A DNA stretch of 36,406 nt from an uncultured Muribaculaceae bacterium. Lineage in GTDB: Bacteria > Bacteroidota > Bacteroidia > Bacteroidales > Muribaculaceae. Of the stretch, positions 1-8,439 are shown in pieces. Every line of letters starts with the position of its first letter. Position 1 is the stretch's first letter. The translations under genes were made by a program, and so were the position numbers. The stretch is from NCBI GenBank assembly GCA_947174635.1, contig CAMWJS010000020.1, positions 1 to 36,406 on the forward strand. The letters are read 5' to 3'. The notes beneath the pieces were generated by a model. The model did not search any database, was not told where the DNA came from, and saw only the letters and a program-made list of their open reading frames with translations.

Positions 1-90
1 CCCCCCCCCGGTTTTTTTTAAATTAGACGGCCCCCCCCGAGATCTCCACGAGCTTTAGGGTCGCCAGCGTCATAGTTTTATCATAGCCAG
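1..90. other. Probable sequencing-adapter remnant at contig start
   Basis: Bases 21-90 align without gaps to an Illumina Nextera i5-side adapter as I remember it. Bases 21-49 match the P5 part at about 23 of 29 positions. Bases 50-57 sit where the 8-nt index belongs. Bases 58-71 match the 14-nt linker at 11 of 14, ending in CCAGCGTC. Bases 72-90 match the 19-nt mosaic end at about 12 of 19. Bases 1-20 are C and T homopolymers. This is an assembly artefact, not genome. The low-complexity G and T runs up to about 135 are also doubtful. The comparison was done by eye from memory. Confidence 0.8.
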
Positions 91-216
91 GGGGAGGGGT
101 AGGGAACATTTTGTTTTTTTGGGCGTTTTTGTTTTATATCATGTGTTATTAATGTGTGTGTTATTAATTATATGTGATGTGGTTTATTAATTAACGCTCT
201 TAAAAATTCAACTATT

Positions 217-1287
217 ATGTTTTCTCAAAAACGGGGGCATATGCTGCATGGCGTGTTGCTTATAGCCCTATTTTCATGTGCGGCTTTTTATATCGGGAGT
301 GCCCGGGTGTTTACCGCGCTTTCCATCAGTCCGCTTATTATCGGAATCGTGCTCGGTATGATATATGCCAATCTGTTGCGAATGCATCTGCCCGAGACGT
401 GGGTGCCCGGCATACAGTTCTGCTCGAAGAGGCTGCTGCGCATCGGTATCATACTGTATGGTTTCAGGCTTACGTTTCAGGATATAGCCGCTGTTGGCGT
501 GGCGGGAATTACGGTTGACGCCATAATCGTGGCGGTGACGATAATCGGGGGGTATTTCATCGGTTACCGTGTGCTTAAAATGGACAAGGACACGGCAATG
601 CTGACTTCGGTGGGTAGCGGTGTGTGTGGAGCGGCCGCGGTGCTCGGCGCTGAGGCCACGATGCGGTCAAAGCCTTACAAGACGGCGGTGGCCGTGGCAA
701 CGGTGGTGATTTTCGGTACGGTGGCGATGTTCCTGTATCCGGTGGCGTATCAGTCGGGAGTGCTGGATCTGTCGCCTACGGAGATGGGTATATTCAGCGG
801 CGCGACACTCCATGAGGTGGCCCATGCGGTGGGCGCGGGCAATGCGCTCGGCAATGACATCGCGTCGACGACCGTGATAGTGAAGATGATACGCGTGATG
901 ATGCTTGTGCCGGTGCTGCTGTTGCTCGGAGTGTGGGCGGCGCGCAGGGCACGCAGCGGTGGTGCGGGAGCCGAGGGTGGCAAGGGTAAGGTGGCAGTGC
1001 CTTGGTTTGCTTTCGGTTTTCTTCTTGTGATTGGTATTAACTCGCTGTCGGTGTATCTCAATACGCTGTCGACGCCGATGGGTATACCGTCATGGGGGAG
1101 CGAGCTGATAAATTATGTGGATACGTTCCTGCTCACGATGGCTATGGTGGCGCTGGGCGCGGAGACGAGTTTCGACAAGTTCAAGAAGGCGGGTGCGAAG
1201 CCGTTTATTCTTGCGGGAATATTGTTTGTGTGGCTTGTGGGCGGCGGGTATCTGCTGGCGAAGTATCTGGCTCCGGCGCTGATGTAG
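217..1287 (+). CDS. YeiH-family (UPF0324) putative sulfate exporter
   Basis: This is a polytopic inner-membrane protein of 356 aa, the usual length for the YeiH/UPF0324 family annotated as putative sulfate exporters. The substrate has not been firmly established for the family. Roughly ten hydrophobic segments span the whole length. Recognisable family stretches are SPLIIGIVLGMIYAN near residue 38, the LLRIGIILYGFRLT segment near 73, a Gly/Ala-rich VGSGVCGAAAVLGAEAT near 132, and TLHEVAHAVGAG near 197. The ATG at 217 follows an AT-rich leader and opens directly into the first hydrophobic helix after a short basic start. The gene stands alone and ends just before a strong hairpin terminator. 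Downstream genes run the other way. Confidence 0.85.
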   Translation: MFSQKRGHMLHGVLLIALFSCAAFYIGSARVFTALSISPLIIGIVLGMIYANLLRMHLPETWVPGIQFCSKRLLRIGIILYGFRLTFQDIAAVGVAGITVDAIIVAVTIIGGYFIGYRVLKMDKDTAMLTSVGSGVCGAAAVLGAEATMRSKPYKTAVAVATVVIFGTVAMFLYPVAYQSGVLDLSPTEMGIFSGATLHEVAHAVGAGNALGNDIASTTVIVKMIRVMMLVPVLLLLGVWAARRARSGGAGAEGGKGKVAVPWFAFGFLLVIGINSLSVYLNTLSTPMGIPSWGSELINYVDTFLLTMAMVALGAETSFDKFKKAGAKPFILAGILFVWLVGGGYLLAKYLAPALM

Positions 1288-1333
1288 GAGATATTGGCTA
1301 AATTAGCTGCTTTAGCTGCTTTAGGTATAATAT

Positions 1334-1376
1334 AAGCCGCGCTTGCTTTTTTGGGGCAGGCGCGGCTTGCTTTTTT
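1334..1376 (+). terminator. Rho-independent terminator of the transporter gene
   Basis: AAGCCGCGC (1334-1342) pairs with GCGCGGCTT (1360-1368). The stem extends inward through TTGC/GCAG to about 13 bp with one G-T pair, and a GC then a T6 tract follows. It lies between two convergent genes. The opposite strand has only a weaker AT-rich tail, so it may act in both directions. Confidence 0.85.
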
Positions 1377-1398
1377 ATTGTTGTCGTCGTTTTCAGTG

Positions 1399-2916
1399 TC
1401 AGTCGGCGATGAGGTTGTGGCCTGTCATCTCGGCGGGCTGGGGAAGTCCCATGATGTGGAGGATGGTGGGGGCTACGTCGGCGAGGATGCCGTCGGCGAT
1501 TTTTGCGTTGTTGTCGGCAGTGACGTAGACGCAGGGCACGGGGTTGAGAGAGTGGGCCGTGTTGGGGGTGCCGTCGGGGTTGATGGCGTTGTCGGCGTTG
1601 CCGTGGTCGGCGATGATGATTACTTCATAGCCGGCGGCTTTGGCGGCCTCGACGGTGTCGTTGACGCATTGGTCGACGGCGGTGACCGCTTTCTGGATGG
1701 CTTCGTAGATGCCGGTGTGTCCGACCATGTCGCCGTTGGCGAAGTTGACGACGATGAAGTCGAATTTCTCTGAGCGTATGGCTTCGACGAGCTTGTCCTT
1801 GACTTCGAATGCGCTCATCTCGGGCTTGAGGTCGTAGGTGGCTACTTTGGGAGATGCGACGAGGATGCGTTCTTCGCCTTCGTAGGGGGCTTCGCGGCCG
1901 CCGTTGAAGAAGAAGGTGACGTGGGCGTATTTCTCGGTCTCGGCGATGTGGAGCTGTTTTTTGCCGAGCGAAGAGAGGTATTCGCCGAGGGTGTTGTCGA
2001 CGTTCTCTTTGTCGAAGAGGATGTGCACGCCGGTGAAAGAAGCGTCGTAGGGGGTCATGCAGAAGTATTGCAGGCCGGGGATGGTGTGCATGCCTTCTTC
2101 GGGCATGTCGTGCTGTGTGAGCACTACGGTGAGCTCTTTGGCGCGGTCGTTGCGGTAGTTGAAGAAGATGACAGCGTCGCCCTCTTTGATGGTGCCGTCG
2201 ACGTTGGCGTTGTTGATGGGTTTGATGAACTCGTCGGTGACGTCGGCGTCGTAGGAGTCCTGCATTGCTTTCACCATGTCGGTTGCCTGAGAGCCTTCGC
2301 CGTTGACGAGGAGGTCGTAGGCTACTTTGACGCGGTCCCAGCGTTTGTCGCGGTCCATTGCGTAGTAACGTCCTATGATAGAGGCGATGGCTCCTGTGGA
2401 TTTGTCGAGGTGGGCCTGGAGCTGCTCGATGAAGCCTTTGCCTGAACGGGGGTCGGTGTCGCGGCCGTCCATGAAGCAGTGGATGTAGACTTTCTCAAGG
2501 CCGTACTGCTTTGCGATGTCGCAGAGGGCGAAGAGGTGGTCGAGCGAAGAGTGAACGCCGCCGTCGGAGGTGAGTCCCATGAGGTGGAGCGCCTTGCCGT
2601 TGTTTTTGGCGTAGGAGTATGCTTCCTTGATCTGGGGGTTGTCAAGGATGGTGCCCTCTTTGATGGCTTTGTTGATTTTGACGAGGTCCTGGTAGAGTAC
2701 GCGTCCGGCGCCGATGTTGAGGTGTCCTACTTCAGAGTTGCCCATCTGTCCGTCGGGGAGACCGACGTTCTCGCCGCTTGCCTGCAGCTCGGAGTTGGGA
2801 TAGTTCTTGATGAGGGAGTCCCAGTAGGGGGTGGGAGTGGTGAAAATAGCGTCGCTTTTGGTGTGGTTGCCGATGCCCCATCCGTCGAGAATCATCAGCA
2901 GTGCTTTATTTGCCAT
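1399..2916 (-). CDS. gpmI: 2,3-bisphosphoglycerate-independent phosphoglycerate mutase
   Basis: This cytosolic glycolytic enzyme interconverts 3- and 2-phosphoglycerate using two metal ions and a phosphoserine intermediate. The start at 2916 gives 505 aa, close to the ~510 aa family norm. An upstream in-frame ATG would add 40 residues of low-complexity translated promoter, so I reject it. [11 protein letters not shown] at residues 6-16 carries the first metal-binding aspartate. [11 protein letters not shown] holds the phosphoserine at Ser61. GRDTDPRSG and ADHGNADN supply further phosphate- and metal-binding residues. The protein is complete with no frameshift. A TACCTTTG -7 box lies 33 nt upstream of the start. 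Confidence 0.95.
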   Translation of the reverse strand: MANKALLMILDGWGIGNHTKSDAIFTTPTPYWDSLIKNYPNSELQASGENVGLPDGQMGNSEVGHLNIGAGRVLYQDLVKINKAIKEGTILDNPQIKEAYSYAKNNGKALHLMGLTSDGGVHSSLDHLFALCDIAKQYGLEKVYIHCFMDGRDTDPRSGKGFIEQLQAHLDKSTGAIASIIGRYYAMDRDKRWDRVKVAYDLLVNGEGSQATDMVKAMQDSYDADVTDEFIKPINNANVDGTIKEGDAVIFFNYRNDRAKELTVVLTQHDMPEEGMHTIPGLQYFCMTPYDASFTGVHILFDKENVDNTLGEYLSSLGKKQLHIAETEKYAHVTFFFNGGREAPYEGEERILVASPKVATYDLKPEMSAFEVKDKLVEAIRSEKFDFIVVNFANGDMVGHTGIYEAIQKAVTAVDQCVNDTVEAAKAAGYEVIIIADHGNADNAINPDGTPNTAHSLNPVPCVYVTADNNAKIADGILADVAPTILHIMGLPQPAEMTGHNLIAD

Positions 2917-2948
2917 AATATTATGTTGTTTAGTTAGAATTTTGTGTA

Positions 2949-2956
2949 CAAAGGTA
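2949..2956 (-). promoter_or_regulatory. gpmI promoter -7 box
   Basis: Read on the minus strand this is TACCTTTG, a perfect Bacteroidetes TAnnTTTG -7 element. It predicts a start of transcription about 25 nt before the gpmI ATG. No clear TTTG -33 box is visible; the upstream DNA is a TTGAATTTTGAA-type repeat. Confidence 0.6.
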
Positions 2957-3050
2957 CGAAATAATTTTGAATTTTGAAGGTTGAATTTTGAATGGGGTTG
3001 TGTTGCGGAGGCAGCAATGGGGCGGTCAAGCAACATTGTTGCTTACGCAA

Positions 3051-3079
3051 AAGGGAGGAGCCGATGAGACTCCTCCCTT
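3051..3079 (-). terminator. Terminator of the recJ-recQ operon
   Basis: AAGGGAGGAG (3051-3060) and CTCCTCCCTT (3070-3079) form a perfect 10-bp stem with a 9-nt loop. On the minus strand the stem is followed by TTTTGCG, as expected for a leftward terminator. It sits about 230 nt beyond the recQ stop. A second palindrome, AAGCAAC-ATT-GTTGCTT (3028-3044), lies just past it. The rest of the 390-nt gap between gpmI and recQ shows nothing else I recognise. Confidence 0.7.
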
Positions 3080-3307
3080 CACGTTTCAACTATTTATTTA
3101 TGAGAGCCTAAATATCCAGTATCACTACTCGATACAAAGGACGAGGGATGCTGTTTATGTAGTCGTTGCCGGACCGGAACAGCCACATGGACGGTGTCCC
3201 GCTCTCGTTTCCCGGCGTTTATTATAATAACAAGCCTGAAGGGAGAAGGGTGGAGGGAAATCAGCTAAAAGGTATTAAAGTATGTTAGAGAAAAGGGGCG
3301 CGAAGTG

Positions 3308-5227
3308 TTAATCGGGCAGTTTTGTGTTAAAATCGGCATGAAATGCGGTGTCTCGGGCTGTCAGGGTGCCTTCGTCGAGGAGTTGCCTGACGAGACGGAG
3401 CACTGTCGGGGCGGGAGCGCCGAGTGCGGAAACGAGCGGTTGGAGGGCTATGCCTGAGGGCTGTGAGGCGAGGCTGACGATGCGTTGGCGCAGGGTGGTG
3501 TCGGTGTTGCGGCTTGGGGAGTGGCAGTTGGCGGCGCGGCATACGTCGCATTTGCCGCAATCGCCCTGCGGGTCTTCGCCGAAGTAGCGGAGCATGGTGA
3601 CTACGCGGCATGAGTCGTGGCCGAAAGCGAAGCGGCGTACGGCATCGAGGCGGCGTGCCATGCGCTCTTTGCGGTCCTCGTAGACGGTGCGGGGGAAGAG
3701 GAGGTGGTGCGGCTCTTCGCGGGACGTGGTGAAAAGGATATAGGGGGATGTCTGCCTCGGCACGTAGTGGAGCACGTGCATGCGCGAGAGCAGGAGCAGG
3801 TTTTCGTAGACTGTCTGCTCGTTCAGACCGAGCCGGCGTGCCAGCAGTGGTTCGCTGAATATCTCGTAGTCGGCGAAGATGCCGGTGGAGGTGCGCAGCA
3901 GGGCCTGCAGCACACGGTCGGCGGTGTCAGGAAGCTCCAGGTCGTAGAGTTCTTGGCGCTGCATGAGCATCATCACGCGGGAGCGTGTGGTGACCTCGTC
4001 GGAATAGTCGATGTAGCCTGCCTGCGAGAGTATGCGCAGGGCAGGGTCGACAACGCGGGGATGGAGGCTGAAGCGGGTGCAGAAGAGCGGGAGGTTGAAT
4101 TCGAACACCTTGTTGTAGCCTTCACCGACGGCCACGTCGAGGAAGTTGCATGTCAGTTCGTAGACGCGGCGGATGGTGTCCTTGTCGGGGAAGGAGTCGG
4201 ACAGACGCCGCGACAGTGTGGCTTTGTCGTGGCGGCATGTGAGCATCACGGCAAAGGCGGGGAGACCGTCGCGTCCGGCACGTCCGGCCTCCTGGTAGTA
4301 TTCCTCGAGCGATGGGGGGATGTCGTAGTGGATGACGATGCGGACGTCGGGTTTGTCGATGCCCATGCCGAAGGCGTTTGTGGCGACTATGACGCGGATA
4401 TCGCCCGATTTCCATGCGTTCTGGCGCTCCTGTTTCTCCTCGGGAATGAGTCCGGCGTGGTAGAATGACGCGGAGATGCCCTCGCGGCAGAGTATTTCGG
4501 CGAGTTCGCGAGTGCGGCGTCGCGAGCGTACGTAGACGATGGCGGTGCCGGGCACTTTGTTGAGGATGTCGACGATTTTCCCCTCTTTATAGTCGGCGTC
4601 GCGCACGATATATGAAATGTTGTCGCGGGTGAAGCTGCGGCGGAATATCGCCGGTGACTTCATGTCGAGGCGTGCGGCGATGTCGTCGATGACCTCGGGG
4701 GTGGCCGATGCTGTCAGGGCAAGAATCGAAACGGAAGGGAACATCTGCCTGAGTGCGGCTATGCGCAGGTAGGAGGGGCGGAAGTCGTAGCCCCATTGCG
4801 ATATGCAGTGTGCTTCGTCGACAACAATCATGCTTATGTCGAATAGCCGGAGGGTGTCGGCAAACGACGGCGACTGCAGTTTCTCGGGGGAGATGTAGAG
4901 CAGCCGTGCCTTGCCGAGGCGGCAGCGGTCGAGGGCGAGGTTGGTCTCGCGCAGTGTGAGCCCGGAATGGAGGTAGACGGCGCGTATGCCCACGGCGTTG
5001 AGGTTGTCGACCTGGTCCTTCATCAGGGATATGAGCGGAGTGACGACCACGGTGAGCCCCGGCAGGAGCATTGCCGGCACCTGGAAAGTGATGGATTTGC
5101 CTCCACCGGTGGGGAGCAGTCCGATGGTGTCGCGACCCGACAGCACCGACATTATTATGTCGCGCTGCAGCGGGCGGAATGTGTCATAGCCCCAGTAGCG
5201 GCGGAGGATTTCCTCGGGAGGTGTCAT
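3308..5227 (-). CDS. recQ: ATP-dependent DNA helicase, RecQ family
   Basis: This is a 3'-5' superfamily 2 DNA helicase acting in recombination repair. The order is a helicase core (about 1-330), a zinc-binding region and a short winged-helix-type RQC region. Motif I LPTGGGKS lies at 38-45 and motif II DEAH at 137-140, followed by the aromatic-rich loop typical of RecQ (CISQWGYDFRPSY). Motif VI is QEAGRAGRDG. The zinc cysteines are in HDSCR and CGKCDVC near residue 540. At 639 aa it is longer than E. coli RecQ, but the C-terminal HRDC motif is not evident. Its ATG overlaps the recJ stop as ATGA, so the two genes are almost certainly co-translated. Confidence 0.93.
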   Translation of the reverse strand: MTPPEEILRRYWGYDTFRPLQRDIIMSVLSGRDTIGLLPTGGGKSITFQVPAMLLPGLTVVVTPLISLMKDQVDNLNAVGIRAVYLHSGLTLRETNLALDRCRLGKARLLYISPEKLQSPSFADTLRLFDISMIVVDEAHCISQWGYDFRPSYLRIAALRQMFPSVSILALTASATPEVIDDIAARLDMKSPAIFRRSFTRDNISYIVRDADYKEGKIVDILNKVPGTAIVYVRSRRRTRELAEILCREGISASFYHAGLIPEEKQERQNAWKSGDIRVIVATNAFGMGIDKPDVRIVIHYDIPPSLEEYYQEAGRAGRDGLPAFAVMLTCRHDKATLSRRLSDSFPDKDTIRRVYELTCNFLDVAVGEGYNKVFEFNLPLFCTRFSLHPRVVDPALRILSQAGYIDYSDEVTTRSRVMMLMQRQELYDLELPDTADRVLQALLRTSTGIFADYEIFSEPLLARRLGLNEQTVYENLLLLSRMHVLHYVPRQTSPYILFTTSREEPHHLLFPRTVYEDRKERMARRLDAVRRFAFGHDSCRVVTMLRYFGEDPQGDCGKCDVCRAANCHSPSRNTDTTLRQRIVSLASQPSGIALQPLVSALGAPAPTVLRLVRQLLDEGTLTARDTAFHADFNTKLPD

Positions 5228-6957
5228 TTGCCTGATGACGGATGTATGCCTTTGACCTGCAGCTGGATGTTGTCGGAGGCGTTGCGGTGCTTGTTCTCCT
5301 CGATGGTGTAGCAGATGTCGAACGGCTTGCCGGAATGTATGTGGTCGAAGTGCTCGGCCAGATTGAAAGCGATGCCGTTGAACACCTTGCCAGAAGTGTC
5401 GTCGACGAGTTCGAGCTTGATGTGCTCGAGCTGTTTGCCTACGAGTTTGCTTGTGCCGAAGTCGGTGACGTTGCGTGTGCAGAATACCGGTTTCTGGTTG
5501 CCCGGACCGAACGGGTTGAAGCGTTTGAGCAGCGAGAGCAGGCGCGGGGTGATGTCGGCAAAGGTGATGTAGGTGTCGATGTCGAGCTGCGGGGTGAGCT
5601 GCGTGGTGGTGATGTTGCGGGCCACGTACTCCTCGAAGCGGCGTGTGAACTCCGGAATGTTCTCCTCCTTGAGCGAAAGGCCGACGGCATAGGTGTGTCC
5701 GCCGAAATTCTCGAGTAGGTCACGTGCGGCGTCGACAGCCTTGTAGATGTCAAATCCCTGCACTGAGCGTGACGAGCCGGTGGCGAGCCCGTTGGAGTGG
5801 GTCAGCACCACTGCCGGCTTGTAGTAGAGTTCGGTGAGGCGAGAGGCCACGATGCCGATGATGCCGCGGTGCCACTCTTTGTTGTAGATTACAATCGATT
5901 TCTTGTCGGAATGCACCTCGTCGCGCGAGCTGAGAATGTCGTTGGCTTCTTCGGTGATGCGCTTGTCGAGCTCTTTGCGGTCTTTGTTGTACTGGTCGAT
6001 AGCTTTGGCTTTTTCGAGCGCCTCGGCGGCGTCGCGGGCCACAAGCAGGTCGACGGCCTCGCGTCCGCTCTGCATGCGTCCGGAGGCGTTGATGCGCGGG
6101 CCGATTTTGAAGATGACGTCGGAGATGGTGATTTCGCGCCCTGACAGACCGCTGATGCGCAGTATCGCCCTGAGCCCCATGTTGGGGTTGGAGTTGATGC
6201 GTCGCAGGCCGTGGTAGGTTAGTATGCGGTTTTCGCCGGTCATCGGAACTATGTCGGCGGCGATGCTTACGGCCACGAGGTCAAGCATGCCTTCGAGGTC
6301 GATAAGGTTTATGCCGTTTGATATCGAGAAGCCCTGCATGAATTTGAACCCTACGCCGCAGCCCGACAGGTGCTGGTAGGGATATGTGGAGCCTTCGAGT
6401 TTTGGGTTGAGGATGGCAACGGCCGGCGGCAGCTCGTCGTCGGGGACGTGGTGGTCGCATATTATGAAATCAATGCCGAGCGAGGCGGCGTATCTGATTT
6501 CCTCGATGGCCTTTATGCCGCAGTCGAGTATGATTACGAGCTTCACACCCTGCTGGTGGAATTCGTCGATGACGCGGCGCGAAATGCCGTATCCCTCATC
6601 GTAGCGCGTGGGGATATAGTAGTCGATGTTTGAGTAGTAGTTCAGGAGATACTTGTAGACGAGCGAGACGGCAGTCGTGCCGTCTACGTCGTAGTCTCCG
6701 TAGACCATAATGCGTTGTTTGCTACCCATGGCACGGTTGAGACGGGCCACTGCGAGGTTCATCTGGGGCATCAGAAAAGGGTCGTGGAGATCGCGTAGCG
6801 AAGGACTGAAAAACTGCTCAGCCTCCTTTACCGACGTCACTCCTCTCTGTACCAGGAGCTCACAAATGGCTGGCGTGTCGGCGTAACGCTTCGCCAACGC
6901 GGTCTCCATCTTTTGTTCTTCGGGTGTCAAGGGTAAGTAATTCCATTTACTTATCAT
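5224..6957 (-). CDS. recJ: Single-stranded-DNA-specific exonuclease RecJ
   Basis: RecJ is a 5'-3' single-strand exonuclease that resects DNA with RecQ-type helicases. Their coupling in one operon fits a joint role in RecFOR-type repair. The DHH phosphoesterase motifs are clear: VYGDYDVDGTTA (DYDVDG at 88-93), ILDCG near 144 and ICDHH (168-170). The DHHA1 part shows GIIGIVASRL, ATGSSRS and NFGGH. The C-terminal ~100 residues correspond to the OB-fold region. At 577 aa it has the usual bacterial length and is complete. The start at 6957 is the first ATG and gives a normal N-terminus. A long leader of about 250 nt lies upstream if the promoter near 7214 is used. Confidence 0.95.
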   Translation of the reverse strand: MISKWNYLPLTPEEQKMETALAKRYADTPAICELLVQRGVTSVKEAEQFFSPSLRDLHDPFLMPQMNLAVARLNRAMGSKQRIMVYGDYDVDGTTAVSLVYKYLLNYYSNIDYYIPTRYDEGYGISRRVIDEFHQQGVKLVIILDCGIKAIEEIRYAASLGIDFIICDHHVPDDELPPAVAILNPKLEGSTYPYQHLSGCGVGFKFMQGFSISNGINLIDLEGMLDLVAVSIAADIVPMTGENRILTYHGLRRINSNPNMGLRAILRISGLSGREITISDVIFKIGPRINASGRMQSGREAVDLLVARDAAEALEKAKAIDQYNKDRKELDKRITEEANDILSSRDEVHSDKKSIVIYNKEWHRGIIGIVASRLTELYYKPAVVLTHSNGLATGSSRSVQGFDIYKAVDAARDLLENFGGHTYAVGLSLKEENIPEFTRRFEEYVARNITTTQLTPQLDIDTYITFADITPRLLSLLKRFNPFGPGNQKPVFCTRNVTDFGTSKLVGKQLEHIKLELVDDTSGKVFNGIAFNLAEHFDHIHSGKPFDICYTIEENKHRNASDNIQLQVKGIHPSSGK

Positions 6958-7310
6958 TTATGTTGTTTTTTTATTATCATGGCAGGGGGCGTGCAGGTCG
7001 GGGGTGTACACGCCAATACCCGAGACCGGCATGCTCATGCAGCTGGGTCGCGGGGGAGAGAGTCAAGTGGCCGATGGTGAGAAAGCGGCTCCTGCGGCAA
7101 GAGGCCGGCATCAGGAGCGATAAGCAATGGATATGCTTTTGTGTTGCTGTTTCTCGGCGTAAAGTCGGAGGGAGGCCGATGGAAACAGCTGACACTACTA
7201 TGCCACTATCACGCAAATTTACATAAAATATTCCGATTTTAGAATTTTGGGCTTATGTTTTGGGCGCGAAATAGTATGAAATAGTGTTAAATATTCAAAA
7301 ATGGCAGATG
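6958..7310. other. 353-bp intergenic region with possible recJ leader
   Basis: No convincing gene is seen. A minus-strand TAAATTTG (CAAATTTA, 7214-7221) matches the -7 consensus and would start a ~250-nt recJ leader. No good -33 box accompanies it. The leader is GC-rich and contains several small inverted repeats, but I do not recognise a riboswitch class. Close to the mscS stop the sequence is AT-rich with a near-repeat of TTTTGGGC. No clear terminator for mscS is visible. Confidence 0.4.
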
Positions 7311-8420
7311 TCAGTCGCGTGGCTGTTCCACGGCCTGTCGGATGTGGACATCCATCTGCGGGAAGGGGAAATTGATGCCGTGGGCGGGTAACTCGTTGTA
7401 GATGCGTTCGTTGTAGTCGTAGAATACCGACCAGTAGTTGGAACTTTCGACCCATGCCCTTACCTGCAGCTGTATGCTTGAGTCGGCAAGTTCGTTGACT
7501 ACTACTGAGGGGTCGCGGGTGACGCGTGGTTTGAGCGCCTTGATATTATGGTCGTGCGCTTCCTGCCAGCGGTCGAGTGCTTCCTTCACTTTGTCCTTTC
7601 GGGAGAATATGCGTCGCAGGAAACCGGGTTTACGCGGTTCGACAACGAGGTCTTCGCTGTTGTGGGGAGTGTTGTCTTCCTGGACCTCGAGAAGGTGCAG
7701 TTCGTCGGACGATTCGCGGATGATGCGGTGGTCGTCGTTGAACATGTCGAGGATTGCCTCGCGAGCCACCTTGACGGAGTCGCCGTAGGATATCGCCACA
7801 TTCCATGACACACGGCGGTATTCCTCGCGCGACCAGTTGTTGACGCTTGATGTCGAGAGTCCGCCGTTTGGTATTATAATGGCCTTGTTGTCGTAAGTGG
7901 TGATGACGGTGTGGAATATCTGGATCTCGCGTACGGTGCCGGCATAACCCTGGGCCTCGATGTAGTCGCCCACTTTGTATGGCTTGAGCAGGAGAATGAG
8001 CACTCCTCCGGCGAAGTTCTGCAACGTGCCGCTCAACGCCATACCGATGGCGACGCCGGCCGAGGCGAACAGTGCCAGGAACGAACTCGTCTCGATGCCC
8101 AGGATGCCTATTACGGTTATTATCAGTATGAAGTAAAGGACAATCCTTACAAAACTGAGAATGAACGTGGTGAGCGAGTTGTCGACATGACGGCGCACGA
8201 GCACTGATGTGACTATGCGGTAGATGCGGCGTATGATGAATTTGCCGATGTAGAAAACGACGATGGCTATCGCCACGTCGATGGCGAAATTGACGAGGCG
8301 CTGCGAGAGGTCGGAGATGAAGTCGTTGAATGAAAAATTTTTCAGCTGCTCGATGCCTTCGTTTATGTCGATATCCTTTACAGGGTTGGTGTCGGTCGGA
8401 TTGTCTTGGAAGAAAAACAT
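7311..8420 (-). CDS. Mechanosensitive ion channel, MscS family
   Basis: This inner-membrane channel opens under membrane tension and releases solutes during osmotic downshock. It has 369 aa. A hydrophobic helix lies near 45-65, a second near 85-110, and the pore helix TM3 follows with the Gly/Ala pattern LALFASAGVAIGMALSGTLQNFAGG. Directly after come LLKPYKVGDYIE and the beta-domain signature VREIQIFHT with IPNGGLSTSSVNN, both typical of MscS. The C-terminal region has a charged insert of about 40 residues before the final alpha-beta part. It starts only 19 nt after the upstream peptidase gene ends, so the two are probably co-transcribed. Confidence 0.9.
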   Translation of the reverse strand: MFFFQDNPTDTNPVKDIDINEGIEQLKNFSFNDFISDLSQRLVNFAIDVAIAIVVFYIGKFIIRRIYRIVTSVLVRRHVDNSLTTFILSFVRIVLYFILIITVIGILGIETSSFLALFASAGVAIGMALSGTLQNFAGGVLILLLKPYKVGDYIEAQGYAGTVREIQIFHTVITTYDNKAIIIPNGGLSTSSVNNWSREEYRRVSWNVAISYGDSVKVAREAILDMFNDDHRIIRESSDELHLLEVQEDNTPHNSEDLVVEPRKPGFLRRIFSRKDKVKEALDRWQEAHDHNIKALKPRVTRDPSVVVNELADSSIQLQVRAWVESSNYWSVFYDYNERIYNELPAHGINFPFPQMDVHIRQAVEQPRD

Positions 8421-8439
8421 GGTGCGTGGATGGTTTTAA

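Noticed and set aside
1-216. Poly-C and poly-T runs as a possible regulatory or origin element
   Set aside because: The adapter alignment explains bases 21-90 better, and the neighbouring homopolymers look like sequencing noise.
6977-7216. 79-codon minus-strand frame upstream of recJ
   Set aside because: It starts at TTG inside the putative -7 box, has no ribosome site and an odd composition. A leader or plain intergenic DNA is more likely.
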